DNA of 64,000 nucleotides, taken from positions 5,022,001 through 5,086,000 of the forward strand of contig JAJQJQ010000003.1 of assembly GCA_028622995.1 (NCBI GenBank), written 5' to 3'. Below are positions 10,608-21,903 of this stretch, piece after piece. The notes under the pieces were generated by a model. The model saw only the letters and a list, made by a program, of their open reading frames with translations, made no database searches and was not told the DNA's origin. Both the position numbers and the translations under genes were made by a program. This DNA comes from Panagrolaimus kolymaensis. Lineage: Eukaryota; Nematoda; Chromadorea; Rhabditida; Panagrolaimidae. Numbering within the stretch: the first letter of the stretch is position 1; each line of letters starts with the position of its first letter.

Positions 10608-11745
10608 TTAGAAATTGAGAGGCATCCAGGATTCGTCGGTTTGATATAATTTTCCATTGTTATCTTTCTGCCAATATGGAACAACTCGGAGATGCATGAC
10701 ACCATTAATTTTTTTGAGGAATGTAGGATTATTCCAACGAGCAGTCCCTGTTTAAAAAATGTTTTAGGGATATAATATTGACTTTAAGCACTTACAAGAG
10801 CAAGTATTTTGATGCATGCAATGAGTAAATTGAGCACTGGTATATTCAAGAGCAGCACCACAACCAAAGAATTGTGCAACGGTTTCACGGTGATCATTGT
10901 AACAAGTTGGAGAATTATAGAAAACATTAGCCCAAGCAGTTTGTAAATTCAATGAATAACTGCAATAATTTATTTAAAATTAGTTTTTTATGTATCTTTG
11001 GGATTACTTACTTGCAAGCATTTGCTGGATCAAACATAATATTTTGAATGTATGGATAAAGTGCGCCATCGATTAAAGCCTTATAATTATTGCTAAAGGT
11101 TTTACGAATGCAATCAAATGAATTTGGATCATTGAATACTAAATTAAAAAAGTAATTAATTTAAGAAAAAATACAAAAAATGGTTTTAAAAAAAAGCTTA
11201 CAGCTTACACCAACTCCACAAATAAATGCAAATTGACGTAAAGTTCCATCATTGATATATGCTTGAGATGGAGAGTATCCTTGGCTAACCCATCCAAGAG
11301 GTGACATACAATTACCGATTTGATCAACCGTAACACAAGAGTAAAAGTTTGAAAGAGCGCTAGAAAAATGAATTTTTTAAATAAAAGTTTAAAAAAGTAA
11401 CAATGTCTTCTTACTTGCAAAGATTGATAGTATCTCCGACATTTTGTCCAGTGGTAAATTTATCATAAAGCCCATTGAAAAGGAACATTTCGTTAAAAAT
11501 ATTTGCAGGGCTTAAATTCATCATTAAAAAAATTAAATCTTGGATTCTCAAAATTTACCTAACACCAAGGTAAGTAGCTAACGTGTTTGCGCATTGCTGG
11601 AAATTATTAGTATCGCATTGAAAATTTGGTCTTTGAGCATAACTGTTGCCAATGATGGCTAAAATTTTCGATTAATTAATTACTTTTTTTGACGAAAAAA
11701 TTACTTACCAAGAATTAATAAAGCCGATGCAAATTGCTTCATCAT
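10608..11745 (-). CDS. Secreted cysteine-rich protein, tandem family member 2
   Basis: Seven exons: 11709-11745, 11559-11658, 11415-11510, 11202-11359, 11012-11138, 10796-10959 and 10608-10747; 273 residues with intact frame. It has a signal peptide and about twelve cysteines. Landmarks align with its neighbours: NFQQC, INLCNALSNFYSC, NCMSPLGWVSQGYSPSQAY, FICGVGV, FDCIRKTF, ACNYSLNLQ and FFGCGAAL. In exon 4 two overlapping donors (GTAAGCTGTAAGC) occur; only the inner one keeps the cysteine-bearing frame downstream. Intron phases match those of gene 1, which supports tandem duplication. The role is unknown; the family looks nematode-specific and extracellular. Confidence 0.82.
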
Positions 11746-12159
11746 TTTTTTTTGTTTGATCCTGATCACACACAGCAATGTGTTATAATTGATTCAGGCA
11801 GCAAAAAAAAAAAACAATCGTAGCCTTCAAAAGTTTTGTTCCTTTCACACACAGTTTTTCTTTTGGATGCTTATATGATTGTTATCAAAGGAAGGAAGAG
11901 AACCTATGAGAGAATCCAATTAGCTAAAAGAAAAAGCAACTAAAACTAATAACAACGCCCAATAAAAAAAATTAAAATTGACGAGCGTCAAAAAGTTTTA
12001 TTGACTAACGACGATAATTGAATTATTATCGGTTTTTTCTTTTTATGCTAAAAAAATAATCACCTTCCAAAGTAGGGAAATAAAAAAAGGCTTTAAGTAT
12101 TTATTCAAACTTTTTAAGAAGATCAATCTCGGACATTTAAAAGAACAGAAAAAGACAAA
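11746..12159. other. Spacer between tandem cysteine-rich genes 2 and 3
   Basis: About 410 bases of A+T-rich sequence with poly-A/poly-T runs; no gene, repeat or RNA seen. Confidence 0.5.
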
Positions 12160-13213
12160 TTAATAAAAGGATGGATGTAACCATTCTGCTTTAACTCGCT
12201 CAAGAAGGAGTTTTTCAGGTGTTGGCATCTTTTTCATGGTTTCATCGAGCTTTTCAAGTTTTTCATGTTGGCTATCAATCGCATATTGAGCCCTAGAGAA
12301 GACTAAAAAAGCAAGATTACCTAAAGAATTTATAAATAAAATGGATTTACTCATGCAACGATCATCACATTCACCATAAGCTGCACTAGTATAAGCTCGA
12401 ATGGTTTGACAAGCATAATATGCAACTTGATTATCATTTCCACAAGTTTGGGTGAAAGCTTGTTGCCAGCATGTCATAGCTGTTTTAGTGTAAGTGCAAG
12501 CCTGAAATATTATTATTTCCTTGCAAAATATTTTTTTAATGAATGTCAAACCGCGGTGTAATTGCTTTCTGCATCAAGATGAAGGGCATTCAAGCAACCG
12601 AGTAAAGTTGTGTTACGTTGAGTATAGGTATGTTGAATACATTCCCATGATGACATTGCGGCTATAAAACAAACTTTGATAAAAGAGTAAATTAAAGCAA
12701 TAACTTACGAAAAAGGCCAGCTCCACATTGATATCCAATCATTTTCATTAATCCAGCATAAGCATATCCAATAATGGGATCAACATCATTGGCAATGATA
12801 AATCGAGCACTCAAACAATCTTGATAATCGGTATTACTAGCAGATATACTTCCTAAGAAATTGTTGTAAGCACTAAAAATAAAAATTTACTAAAAGCATC
12901 TTTGTGATACGATAAAAAACCAACTTGCAAACAGCAACAAGGCCATTATTGGGTGCATCACCTCGATCACTGCCATTAATAAAAATATTTTGAATTGCAA
13001 TGCCAAGGGAAACTGGAGTAGCCCAACTGATGGTACTACGAATTCCTAATTTTTGATTAAAAACTTGTTGAGCTATACTAATGACAGGTGTGGTGCAATT
13101 ATTTTTTACACCATATGCAAAAGCAACTAAAAAAAGAAGATCAAACAACTTATTTTCTTTTTCACAAAAAACTTACAAAGTTGCACCAACAAAACAAATT
13201 TGAAGTATGACAT
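12160..13213 (-). CDS. Secreted cysteine-rich protein, tandem family member 3
   Basis: Six exons: 13177-13213, 12925-13126, 12709-12872, 12552-12661, 12351-12501 and 12160-12302; 268 residues, frame intact. The signal peptide ends near VKNNC. Family landmarks are VAVCNAYNNFLGS, DYQDCLSARF, YQCGAGLF, WECIQHTY, LLGCLNALH, MTCWQQAFTQTC and YACQTI. Unlike the other three members it ends in a 45-residue charged tail (many K and E, likely helical) after the last cysteine pair. The more divergent N-terminal part lacks the first cysteine pair of the family. Function unknown. Confidence 0.82.
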
Positions 13214-13621
13214 TTTTTGTTATTATTGTCAAACCTAAAACCGATAGTAATTTACTTTTAAAAAAACTTTATATTGATTTTAGAAATAAGTTATTTTATT
13301 ATTGCATAAAAGGAAAAAAGTCTTTTAACAGTTAAATTATTGTTTCTTCAAAGCATCCAAGCTTATTGAGGCTTTCTATTTGCTGCTATCAGTAACCATT
13401 GTGATAAAGCAATTAGTGAAAAAAAATTTTTTTGGGTGTGTTTGTGTGTTAACATGGAGGCAATTAGGCTAATTCCTTTAAAGCTTTTTTGACATTAAAA
13501 TAAGTTTTAATTGCATTAGCACAAAATTTTGCATATAAATTTTTTTTATTGATTAAACTTCAAAAAATGGATATAAAATTTGCATAAAATAAAACAGTAA
13601 TCATCAAATGTTTTAAACGCC
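13214..13621. other. Spacer between tandem cysteine-rich genes 3 and 4
   Basis: About 410 bases, A+T-rich; promoter of gene 3 and 3' UTR of gene 4. Nothing else recognised. Confidence 0.5.
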
Positions 13622-14648
13622 TCATAAAAGAAGAGGATGGCGTTTGTGATGATTTTTATGAATGGCTGCAAGTCCAGCATTGTGTGAGTGACCTCGCTGG
13701 AATGATTCCTCAATAGTTTGTGGTTGACTTGCAAAAGTCGTTCCTTTAACTTGGCATCGAATATTGGGACAATTTCCATCAAATTGGAAATAATCAACAA
13801 TTCGTTGACATTCAAACCAAACAAGCTAAAAAAAATTACAGTAATTAATTCCTCGATGCTTTTTTGATTAGCGCTTACATCATTAATATTGTTGCATGGT
13901 GCTTGAGCAGCAATAAATTGTTGTGACAAACAAACAGCTAAACCTTGTCCAGCAATGCAAACATCATTGGGAGTGTTGAAAGTGTTACTGTAAAAGGAAG
14001 TAAGGCATATATTTTTAGCAGATTGATAGCTATCTGAATTCCAAACGGTCCAAATGCATGGCCAATTTTGAGTGGCTTCTAAAAATACCATACATTCTCT
14101 TTGATTTATGGTGCAATCAACTTACGAATTGAGCCACCGCTGCATTCAAAATCTAAAGAATTAAAGATTCCAGAAACTCGGTAAGCAATGGTTACGTTGG
14201 TGCCTTTTCTTAAAAATTGGAATCGGGATGTGCATGAGTCGTATTGAGTTCCAAAGCATTGGAAAAGCTTGGTACGAGCATGACAAAGTGTTAAAAGTCC
14301 GCTAACATCGGCTTTATAAAAAGTATTGATTGCATGTTGAAATTCATTGACATCCGTCCATTTTCCATTGTATTTAATAAAAGAGTTGAATTCAGTCTAA
14401 AAAAATAATATTCTGTAAGGTGACCTTATAATGTTCACTAACTTGACAATAGTCATACTTTTCACTGGTGCATGCGATGTAAGCAGTATTTAATGGAAGT
14501 TGAGCGATAGCCTTTTCAGAAATATCAAACTCAATATCCTTAGGCAATTGAGCGGCAACAGCTGAAATAATTTATTTACAAAGGTTTAAGCAAATTTCAA
14601 TTAAAAATTATTACCGCTAATTATAGTTACGAGTAAAATCAGCTTCAT
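13622..14648 (-). CDS. Secreted cysteine-rich protein, tandem family member 4
   Basis: Five exons: 14615-14648, 14443-14561, 14126-14396, 13879-14078 and 13622-13825; 275 residues. Signal peptide MKLILLVTIISAVAAQ. Cysteine landmarks: YIACTSEKYDYC, LLTLCHARTKLFQCFGTQYDSC, FQFLRKG, LDFECSGG, WPCIWTVW, DVCIAGQGLAVC and CPNIRC. The last exon was put in the frame that carries two more family-like cysteines and ends after a His/Lys-rich tail; the other frame is longer but lacks cysteines. The upstream-most and probably least derived copy relative to gene 1 (both share F-FL-R/K-G). Function unknown. Confidence 0.82.
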
Positions 14649-15124
14649 GTTGATGCGGTTCTTTTTGGGTGAAGAAGCAAAAAGAAAATAAAAAAAAAGC
14701 ATTCAATTAGCAGAGGTAAAAATAAAAGAAAGAAAAGCGATGCTTCTCTGATAAGAAGAAAGTGTTGTCATGACTTTAGAAAACGAAGGGATAGTTAAAA
14801 TAAATTGTGAGAAAGCAAATTAAACCTTTAAAAAATAAAAATGCTTTTGAATGGATAATAAACTGCTTAAAATATTATGTTCAAATCCTTTCCTTCCACA
14901 TAAACATGGGGGGATAATAAACAACCATTCAAGAATTTTTACAGAAAAGCAAACAAAAAGGTCGAGAAAAGTATTCGTTAATTTACAACAATTTATTCTG
15001 AATATCTATTAAACATTTAACAATGAAAAAATATAAAATTTTACAAGAATTACAAATATACAATAAATACATACATATACCCGATTAACAAGTTAATATT
15101 ACAATGAAAACATTAGGCCGAAAG
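14649..15124. other. Spacer between the cysteine-rich cluster and the PTR gene
   Basis: About 475 bases, A+T-rich. Its right part is the PTR 3' UTR. No repeat or RNA gene seen. Confidence 0.5.
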
Positions 15125-18100
15125 TTAGTCAAGTTTGAAGGAAGTATCAAGAGCATGTTTGATAGAGGTCTCTAGAGCAGTTTTGATGGAGATATCATGA
15201 GCTTCGTTGAAGGAAGTATCATAAGCTTCTTTGATGGAGAAAACATGAGAATCATTGATGACTGTACCATCAGCTTCGACATCATCATCATCATTCATAT
15301 TCATTGATACAGCACAAAAGCCACGAACACAAAGTGAAAGAGTCACAGGAAGAAAGATGAGACCATGAAGGAGACCAATGGTGATTGAAAGAAAAACAGT
15401 CTTGAAAAAGGTTACGATCATGTAAGCAGGAACATCAGCAAGAACAATAACAGCTAAAATAGTTGAAATTGCACCTTGAGTTAGTGGCCAACCAAGAGCT
15501 CCCAATGCTTCAGAAATTCGATCACGAGGGTCCTTACGTTTTGAAATTACATAACCATAAGTAATATGAGCTGAATAATCGACAGAAAAACCAATAGACA
15601 TAATAATAGTTATCATAGATATTGCATCAAGATTAACACCCCATAAAGTCATATAACCAACAACACCGATATCAATTGAAGCAATTGCAAGAGCAACCCA
15701 TATTGCGCACATTGGTTGAGGAATAAGTAACAAAGCAATAATGACCATAACAAGCATTGCAATTCCAACATTTTGGATGGTATTTGGAACGACGAGATCA
15801 TATTGGTCAGTGAAGAGCCATAAAGGCATAAAAGTTGTGACGTTGTAACGAGGATATTGAGAAGCTATTCCACGCATTAACGCTGTTGTTTCTTGTTGAT
15901 CCACCGTTGTAGCAATATCTCTCAAACCAACAAGAAATCTGAAAAATAAGTTGTAATTACACTTAATAACAGAGCTGTCGAGTTTCGAGTTTTCGAGTCG
16001 AGTTTCGAGTCGAGTTCGAGTCGAGTTTCGAGTTTCGGTGCACCGAATCGACTGGAAAATCGAGACCTTCGAGTTTCGAGTCAACTCGAAAAACTCGAAA
16101 CTCGAAAAAATCGAGTCGAGTCGGTGCACCGAAAACTCGACTCGAAGAAATTCGAGTCAAATTTATTAATTTTCTTAAAATTCATAGATTTAAGCATCAG
16201 AATGCATTGGAATGGTATAAAAATGAACTAAATTAAGTGTTAATTGCATTTTAAGCCAAAAAATTTGCTATTTGGAAGTATTTTTAAATTTAAAAAAATC
16301 GACTCGACTCGAGTTTTTCTTCGAGTTTTCGAGTCGAGTCGGTGCACCGAAAACTCGATGACTCGAAAGGTTCGAGTTTCGAGTCGGTGCACCGAAACTC
16401 GACTCGAAGGATTTTCGGTGCACCGACAGCTCTGCTTAATAAGCTTCAAATAGACAAACCTGAAAGCCATAATTCCATCATTCCCATCACTCAGTTTGCC
16501 CCATTTAACATCTTCAGGCCAATATTCGGTATTCTTAGCAGCAAAGAAGTGCTTTGCAGCTTCGTAAAACATTGGATTTGTGTAATTCAATTTGAGTTCG
16601 TCATTGTAATATCGATCCATTTCTTCCATCCAAAATTGAATTGATTCATCTCCGATGGTGTGTTTTGTATTGGCGAATGTACGGGCCATCGCTCGAATGT
16701 TTTGTCTTTCTTCTGGATTTCTTAGATCTGGAGCATTGTTTACGACAATCTAAAAAAGACTTTGCATGTAAAAGAAGTTGATAATGGCAGACTTACTTGT
16801 AATGAAGCACCATAATGCCAGAAATAATCTTGGAGAACTTTGTAATGAGGAATTGCATAACTGTCTTCAACAAGCAGATTGATAGGTTCCAACCCTTCTC
16901 TCAATTGTGAACAGCCATACAGTGCAATGCCCATGTAAACACAAAACCAAACAATTGAAAGAGTTCGAACGACTGGCTCCATCAAGATCGGTGCAAACCA
17001 TTTTTGAAAGAAGTAAGAAGCAGCAGATTCTTTGAGATTCACAGAGAGATTATTGACATCTTTATGAGCACGAGTACCAAGCCAAAAGATCTTATGAAGC
17101 ACTGGAGTAAATTCTATATGAGTAGGTGGAACAGTTGGTCGAAGAAAGAGACAATGAAGGCCTTGAGATTCCCATTTTGTCCAAAGAGAGAGCCAAGCAG
17201 TGAAAAAGGTGATCTAAAATAACAGGTAAAAGAAGGTCAACGAAAAAGAATAAAAATACCTGATAGATAAAGGTAAAAATGATAGCTGCACAGGTATAAA
17301 AGCAGAAGATTTGAACGGCAGGAATCCTAAAAATCAGAATCTTATGTAAAGCAAAATAAGTAAATAAAATATTACCGCGTAATGGTTCCAACACCAAAAC
17401 TAAAAGCATCTGTTAATGACGTAATAAACATCGAAATTGCAGCATCACTCATGCATTCACCAACTCTCACTTCAAATGGAAAAGCTCGATTGGTTCTTCG
17501 TATTGCAGCAGCCATAAGAAACATATTATCCACACCAACAGCTACAACAAGAAAAGGCATAACACCAACAATATCATTGTAAGGAACATGAAGCAAATTC
17601 AAAGCCCCAATGGCAGTTGCAATTCCCATTCCAGCATTCAACACTCCCAAAACAGCAGGAATTGGTTTGGAAAGAACCCAATCAATGTAGAAAGTTCCAT
17701 CAATAGTTGCCATCGAACAAAGCACAGAAAATATGATCAGCACTGTAAAAGCAATGACGAATCGAGGTACCAAAGAATCAGCATTTCGTTTGAGTTCTTC
17801 CGCAAGTGATTGAGAATGGAAATATGTAAATTCAATGTATGGATCTTTCGGCATGCTTTCCAAGGTTTTTTGAAACGCTTTTTCCCACATTCCAGAAACA
17901 TGTAAAACATCTGCTGGCCAAAATTGTAGATGATAAACGAGCAACCAAGCGTTTGCAGATGCAACGATCAATTCATTGTTCTTTCCTTTACCAACAGTAA
18001 CGCCGCCAAGACTAGATCCAATGTAACCATTTCTAAAACATATGTTAGTTAATAATTTTTGTCATCCTTGTTTCAAATGAAAAACTTACACTGAACCAAC

Positions 18101-18672
18101 CCGGATAGTGGGATAAGTGATATTGAAACCATGTTGATAGAGATCACTGATAACACGAATGTGTTTTGCACCCGGGCATCCATCACCTTTCCATTGCAAA
18201 CATAGATCCCGGTATCGATATGTCGTCCCATTGAACTCGATTTTAACATGATTTTGAATGTGTTGATCCAGTTTGTAAATCGCTTCAGCAAACGGTTTAT
18301 CCAAGATATTTCCATTATCTTTTGATCGAACAGTCAGCTAAAAATTAACATGGTTAAATATTTATAGGAAATTTCTTCAAAACTAACCTGCACTTCTCTT
18401 GATTGAGTAACAGCTCTTCCAGGAATATAAGAACCATTTGTGAGAGGCCAAAGATTGTGGATAGCTTGTCTTTCCATCTTCGAAGAAGCTCCAGTTGGTG
18501 TGAAGAGATAAATAGCATCAGTGATTGGATCAAGTTGAAGCAATCCCAAAGCACAGAACCCAGTTAACAGGAGTGGTAATATTATAAACGGAATTGGATT
18601 TCGAGATACAAACTGCCCATAATGATCAAAGAAGCGAGAAAGTGGACGTTCGATGCAGTCAAATTTGGGCAT
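15125..18672 (-). CDS. Patched-related (PTR) transmembrane protein with sterol-sensing domain
   Basis: Seven exons: 18388-18672, 18090-18337, 17376-18032, 17260-17326, 16797-17213, 16460-16749 and 15125-15938; 925 residues, within the usual size of nematode PTR proteins. A first transmembrane helix (about 30-48) is followed by a large extracellular domain. The sterol-sensing domain (about 270-430) carries VAVGVDNMFL. A second extracellular domain precedes a second block of helices with the RND signature GFSVDYSAHI. The C-terminal tail is cytosolic and acidic (a DDDD run) with Ser/Thr-rich repeats. PTR proteins belong to the RND superfamily with Patched and Dispatched and act in molting and membrane trafficking in nematodes. 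ATG was chosen at 18672, 12 bases after a TTTCAG acceptor; an upstream in-frame ATG at 18750 would add a hydrophobic segment read through that acceptor. Intron 6 carries a MITE. Confidence 0.93.
15970..16434. mobile_element. hAT-type MITE inside PTR intron 6
   Basis: A 465-bp element bounded by 11-bp perfect terminal inverted repeats (CAGAGCTGTCG...CGACAGCTCTG). It is flanked by an exact 8-bp direct repeat CTTAATAA at 15962-15969 and 16435-16442. An 8-bp target duplication and a CAGAG-type terminus are hallmarks of the hAT superfamily. Both ends are packed with TCGAG(TT) units and five copies of the palindrome CGGTGCACCG; the middle (about 16160-16295) is A+T-rich and unique. No transposase is encoded, so it is non-autonomous. 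Removing the element and one target copy leaves a 48-bp intron, the normal size here. Confidence 0.92.
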
Positions 18673-18683
18673 GATGATACTTC

Positions 18684-18685
18684 CT
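18684..18685 (-). promoter_or_regulatory. Probable trans-splice acceptor of the PTR gene
   Basis: A TTATTTCAG acceptor lies 12 bases before the ATG with no upstream coding exon, the arrangement expected for spliced-leader addition in nematodes. A cis-spliced upstream non-coding exon cannot be excluded. Confidence 0.45.
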
Positions 18686-19639
18686 GAAATAATAAAAATG
18701 GTAAACAAAAATTCAAGCATAAACGATAATAAAACTAAGCCATCACGCATTTAACAAAAGTAAAATCCAATCAATTCCAAGGGAATAAAAAAGAATATCT
18801 TTCACGAAAAAGAAAATAAAGGAAATCCCCTGTTTTTATTCATGTTTCATCGAAGAAAAAAACGTGGGTCAAAGTCAAAAGTATGACTGACCGTCAATAA
18901 AAGTGTCGGAAGAGCGAGCGATCATTTGAAAGCGAAAAAAGTGAAAGAAAAAAGGATTTGACGCACACGAGCGAAAATGAAGATCGAAAGTGTTTCTGTT
19001 TTTTATCGGCCTATATTTTTAAAGGTATTATTATTCTAACATGGTCAAAAAAGAAAGGAAACGTTGTGGTCGAAAAGGTTTCACGGATAAGCAAAGAAAA
19101 ATAAGCGTCAAAAAGCTTAATAATGGATGGCTTTTTTAAATTTTATGCCACAGTTAAAAAGATTTTGTTGTGTAAGACGTTTAGAAAGAGATTGAATCGA
19201 AGGTAATGGAAAATGGATGAAGAAAAAGTAAAACCTTTTTTTTTGTTACATACATATTTTTCCTGCTACTGTAGCTATTAGGGCGTAATGAGATGGTTCA
19301 ATTATTCGTGTTAAGAATAAGGTTGAATCAAAAAAGAAGGGTTTTTTGCTAAACTATGATTTTTTATGCAAACATTTTTTTGCTGAATATCTTTACAGAC
19401 TTGCTAATTTGATTTTTTCGTTAGTTGTATTAAACACGGTAGAAAAATGGCATAATCGGCTATTATTTCCTGCATACTTACTACAAGTTTTACTCTGATA
19501 TTTTTTCTCTAAAGAATTATTATATGATTTGAGATGTGTTTCATTTTGTTAGCTATCTTTGTGTTTATTTTATTTTTTTTTTGTAAAAGAATAAAGCTTA
19601 AAAATTATAGGAAAAAAGCAATTAAATAAATAAAAACAA
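18686..19639. other. Intergenic region upstream of the PTR gene
   Basis: About 950 bases of A+T-rich sequence with no exon, hairpin or repeat that I can support. It likely contains the PTR promoter and the 3' UTR of the next gene. Confidence 0.45.
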
Positions 19640-20694
19640 TCATGGTTCGTTTTTCGGCAGCCTTGAATATTCTTTATTATGATTGTTAGTTGTTTTTACG
19701 TTTCCGCCGGGAGTTTGTGTTGATTCATCTTCAATTTTTATTTGACATCTTTCTTTGTTACATTGCGAGCAAATAAGATGTCTTCGAAGTTTTCTAAATA
19801 TTATATCCTTATAATTAATTTAGTAACATTGTTTGCTTACTTTTCGGTATTATGATTATGTCGATAATAATAAGCTAGTCCAAGAGCGAATAACATAACT
19901 AATACTAAACCCATGATAATAATCAAAAACGTCAAGTTGTTTGCCTCTGGAACTGGTTTAGGTATGACAATAGTATTATGATGGGAATGCATACCTGCAA
20001 ACGTATTTTGGCATCTAATTCCAGCAAAATTTGCTGAGCAACTGAAAAAAAAAGAATGAGGGTTTTATAAATTAACGAAGGGATAAGACAAGGACAACAA
20101 AAAGCGTACACACAAATTTTGGTTGCATGATTTTCGGGATCAAGATAGCATTGGCCATGATTATAACAATAATTTTTTTCTTCACATGGTAACCAAATTT
20201 TGTAAAATGGTTTATTTATGATAGTTAAAAGTCGAATAATGCCAGTCATCGTTTCATTGGTGGTAGCACTTTTTGCTCCACAAATTATTGTATTACCATT
20301 ATGAGTATTAGATTTAAAAGTGAATGTATGAGGATTTCTAAAAAACTTTAAGTTGCGTTTTTTTATTTATTATTTGCTTACTTACGTCACTTTAGTGGCA
20401 TTATTTTCATCTTTATAAAATAATTGAATATCATTTAATTCGATATTTTCTTGACCACATGAAACTAGCAACTCATCATCTTCTTCAGCGAAAACAGCAT
20501 TGTATGGTTCGTCTGTTTTAACTAAAAAATTTTACTTTTTTTATTATCTTTTTTTTTTGCGATAACAACAAACACATTATAACTAACTTACTTGTATGTA
20601 CTGGAATTGTGTAAGTAACTTGCGAAGAATATGTAAAAGAAATCCATGTAAAAATAAAAATAAATTTGAATATTTTCGATGACGACGACATCAT
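19640..20694 (-). CDS. Ig-EGF single-pass membrane protein, copy A
   Basis: Five exons: 20592-20694, 20386-20521, 20110-20337, 19841-20041 and 19640-19793; 273 residues. It has a signal peptide (to about residue 24) and an Ig-like segment (LLVSCGQEN ... TIICGAKS). One EGF repeat follows with spacing C-x5-C-x5-C-x12-C-x1-C-x8-C ending GIRC. Then come a transmembrane helix (FLIIIMGLVLVMLFALGLAYY) and a cytosolic tail with a CSQC cysteine pair. Ig plus one EGF next to the membrane is the neuregulin layout; C. elegans has similar IGEG proteins. A juxtamembrane stretch looks like an intron (GTATGC at its start) but is open in frame and was kept as coding. Paralogue of the next gene on the same strand. 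Confidence 0.85.
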
Positions 20695-21903
20695 TGCTTT
20701 TTTTTTAATATAAATAAAAATTCACAAAAATCAAAAAAATGTAAACAAAAAAAGCCAACAAGAGGGTGTAGTAAAAAAAGTTTTTTTTATTTTTCTTCTG
20801 CTTGATCAAGAAAAAAAGAAAGGGTGTTACTTGCAGCGTGAGTATGATGAAAAAAAAAATAAAATTTAAGAAGAGAGCGGCAATGTACCGATAAAATTCT
20901 GTTTGCCTCAAAAGAAAAGCTTGGATGGAAGAAGAAAAAAAAGAAGGAATGTCGTCGTCGGTTGCGTTCCTTTTTATATGACTCAACGTTGTCAACCTTC
21001 TTCCCCCAAAAAGCCAAACACAGCTAGTCCTTGGATATTTTTTTTTCTGTAGGTTTAGGTCAACTTAAAATATTTTTATTTTATTATTGAATACTTTTCA
21101 TTTTTCAAACTTCAAACGTTAATAACAAAAAAATAAAGGAAAAGCCGCCAAAAAAGCTGCACCTTTATTACCGTCTGAAAGGTGGCGCGACGACGGATGA
21201 ACGAAAAATGAAAAATATGTACATATTTTATTTATTTATTTGTTTGATCATCATTGCTTCGTTTCGATGATGGTTGATGGAGTTTAGAAATTAAACTTTA
21301 GAAACGCTTTATTTTTGGCGCATCTTTAATCGGATTTTTTAAAAATTAGAATGAATGCAAATTATTTTATTTTTTTTACTAACAATTAAAACTTTACAAT
21401 ATTTTAAAAAGTTACAAACAATAAAATTAAAAAGAAGGAATTACATTGTAATTACTAAAAAATAAAAATTCAACAAAGAAATGTTCCTATAAAAATTAGT
21501 GGAGTTCGCTGATTTAGGAAAAATGCAGAAGTGAAAATGCAGAAGTGAAGAAAATTACCAATGCTTAAAAAGATTTAATTTAAAAAAGATTTTGTGTTTA
21601 CATTTAAAAAAAATACTTTAAGTGAATTTTGTATTTTAAAATTTCTTAACAAATTAAAGTTTAAATAACTATGACTAATTATCAGAGATCTCAGACTTAA
21701 GAAACATAGCTTTTAAAGAAGAAGAAAAAATCAACATTAGGAAATAGTATAAAAAACTTTGCGCACATTTGAGGGAGACAAAGAATAAGATATGATGAAG
21801 AAATGTAAATAAATAAATATTTATGATTTTTTATGCGCACGCATATAAATTTTTTAAACGTCATTGCAGCATTATTTTATTTGAGGTTGAAATCGTGGTG
21901 AAA
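20695..21903. other. Intergenic region between the two Ig-EGF genes
   Basis: About 1.2 kb, A+T-rich, with long poly-A/T tracts. Open frames here are Phe/Lys/Ile-rich and lack splice support. It holds the promoter of copy A and the 3' UTR of copy B. Confidence 0.45.

Noticed and set aside
16244..16644. Arg/Ser-rich frames over the PTR intron
   Set aside because: They are readings of the TCGAG repeats of the MITE, not genes.
19999..20041. GTATGC...AG interval that looks like an intron in Ig-EGF copy A
   Set aside because: It stays open in frame and encodes a reasonable juxtamembrane segment; removing it is not needed for phase.
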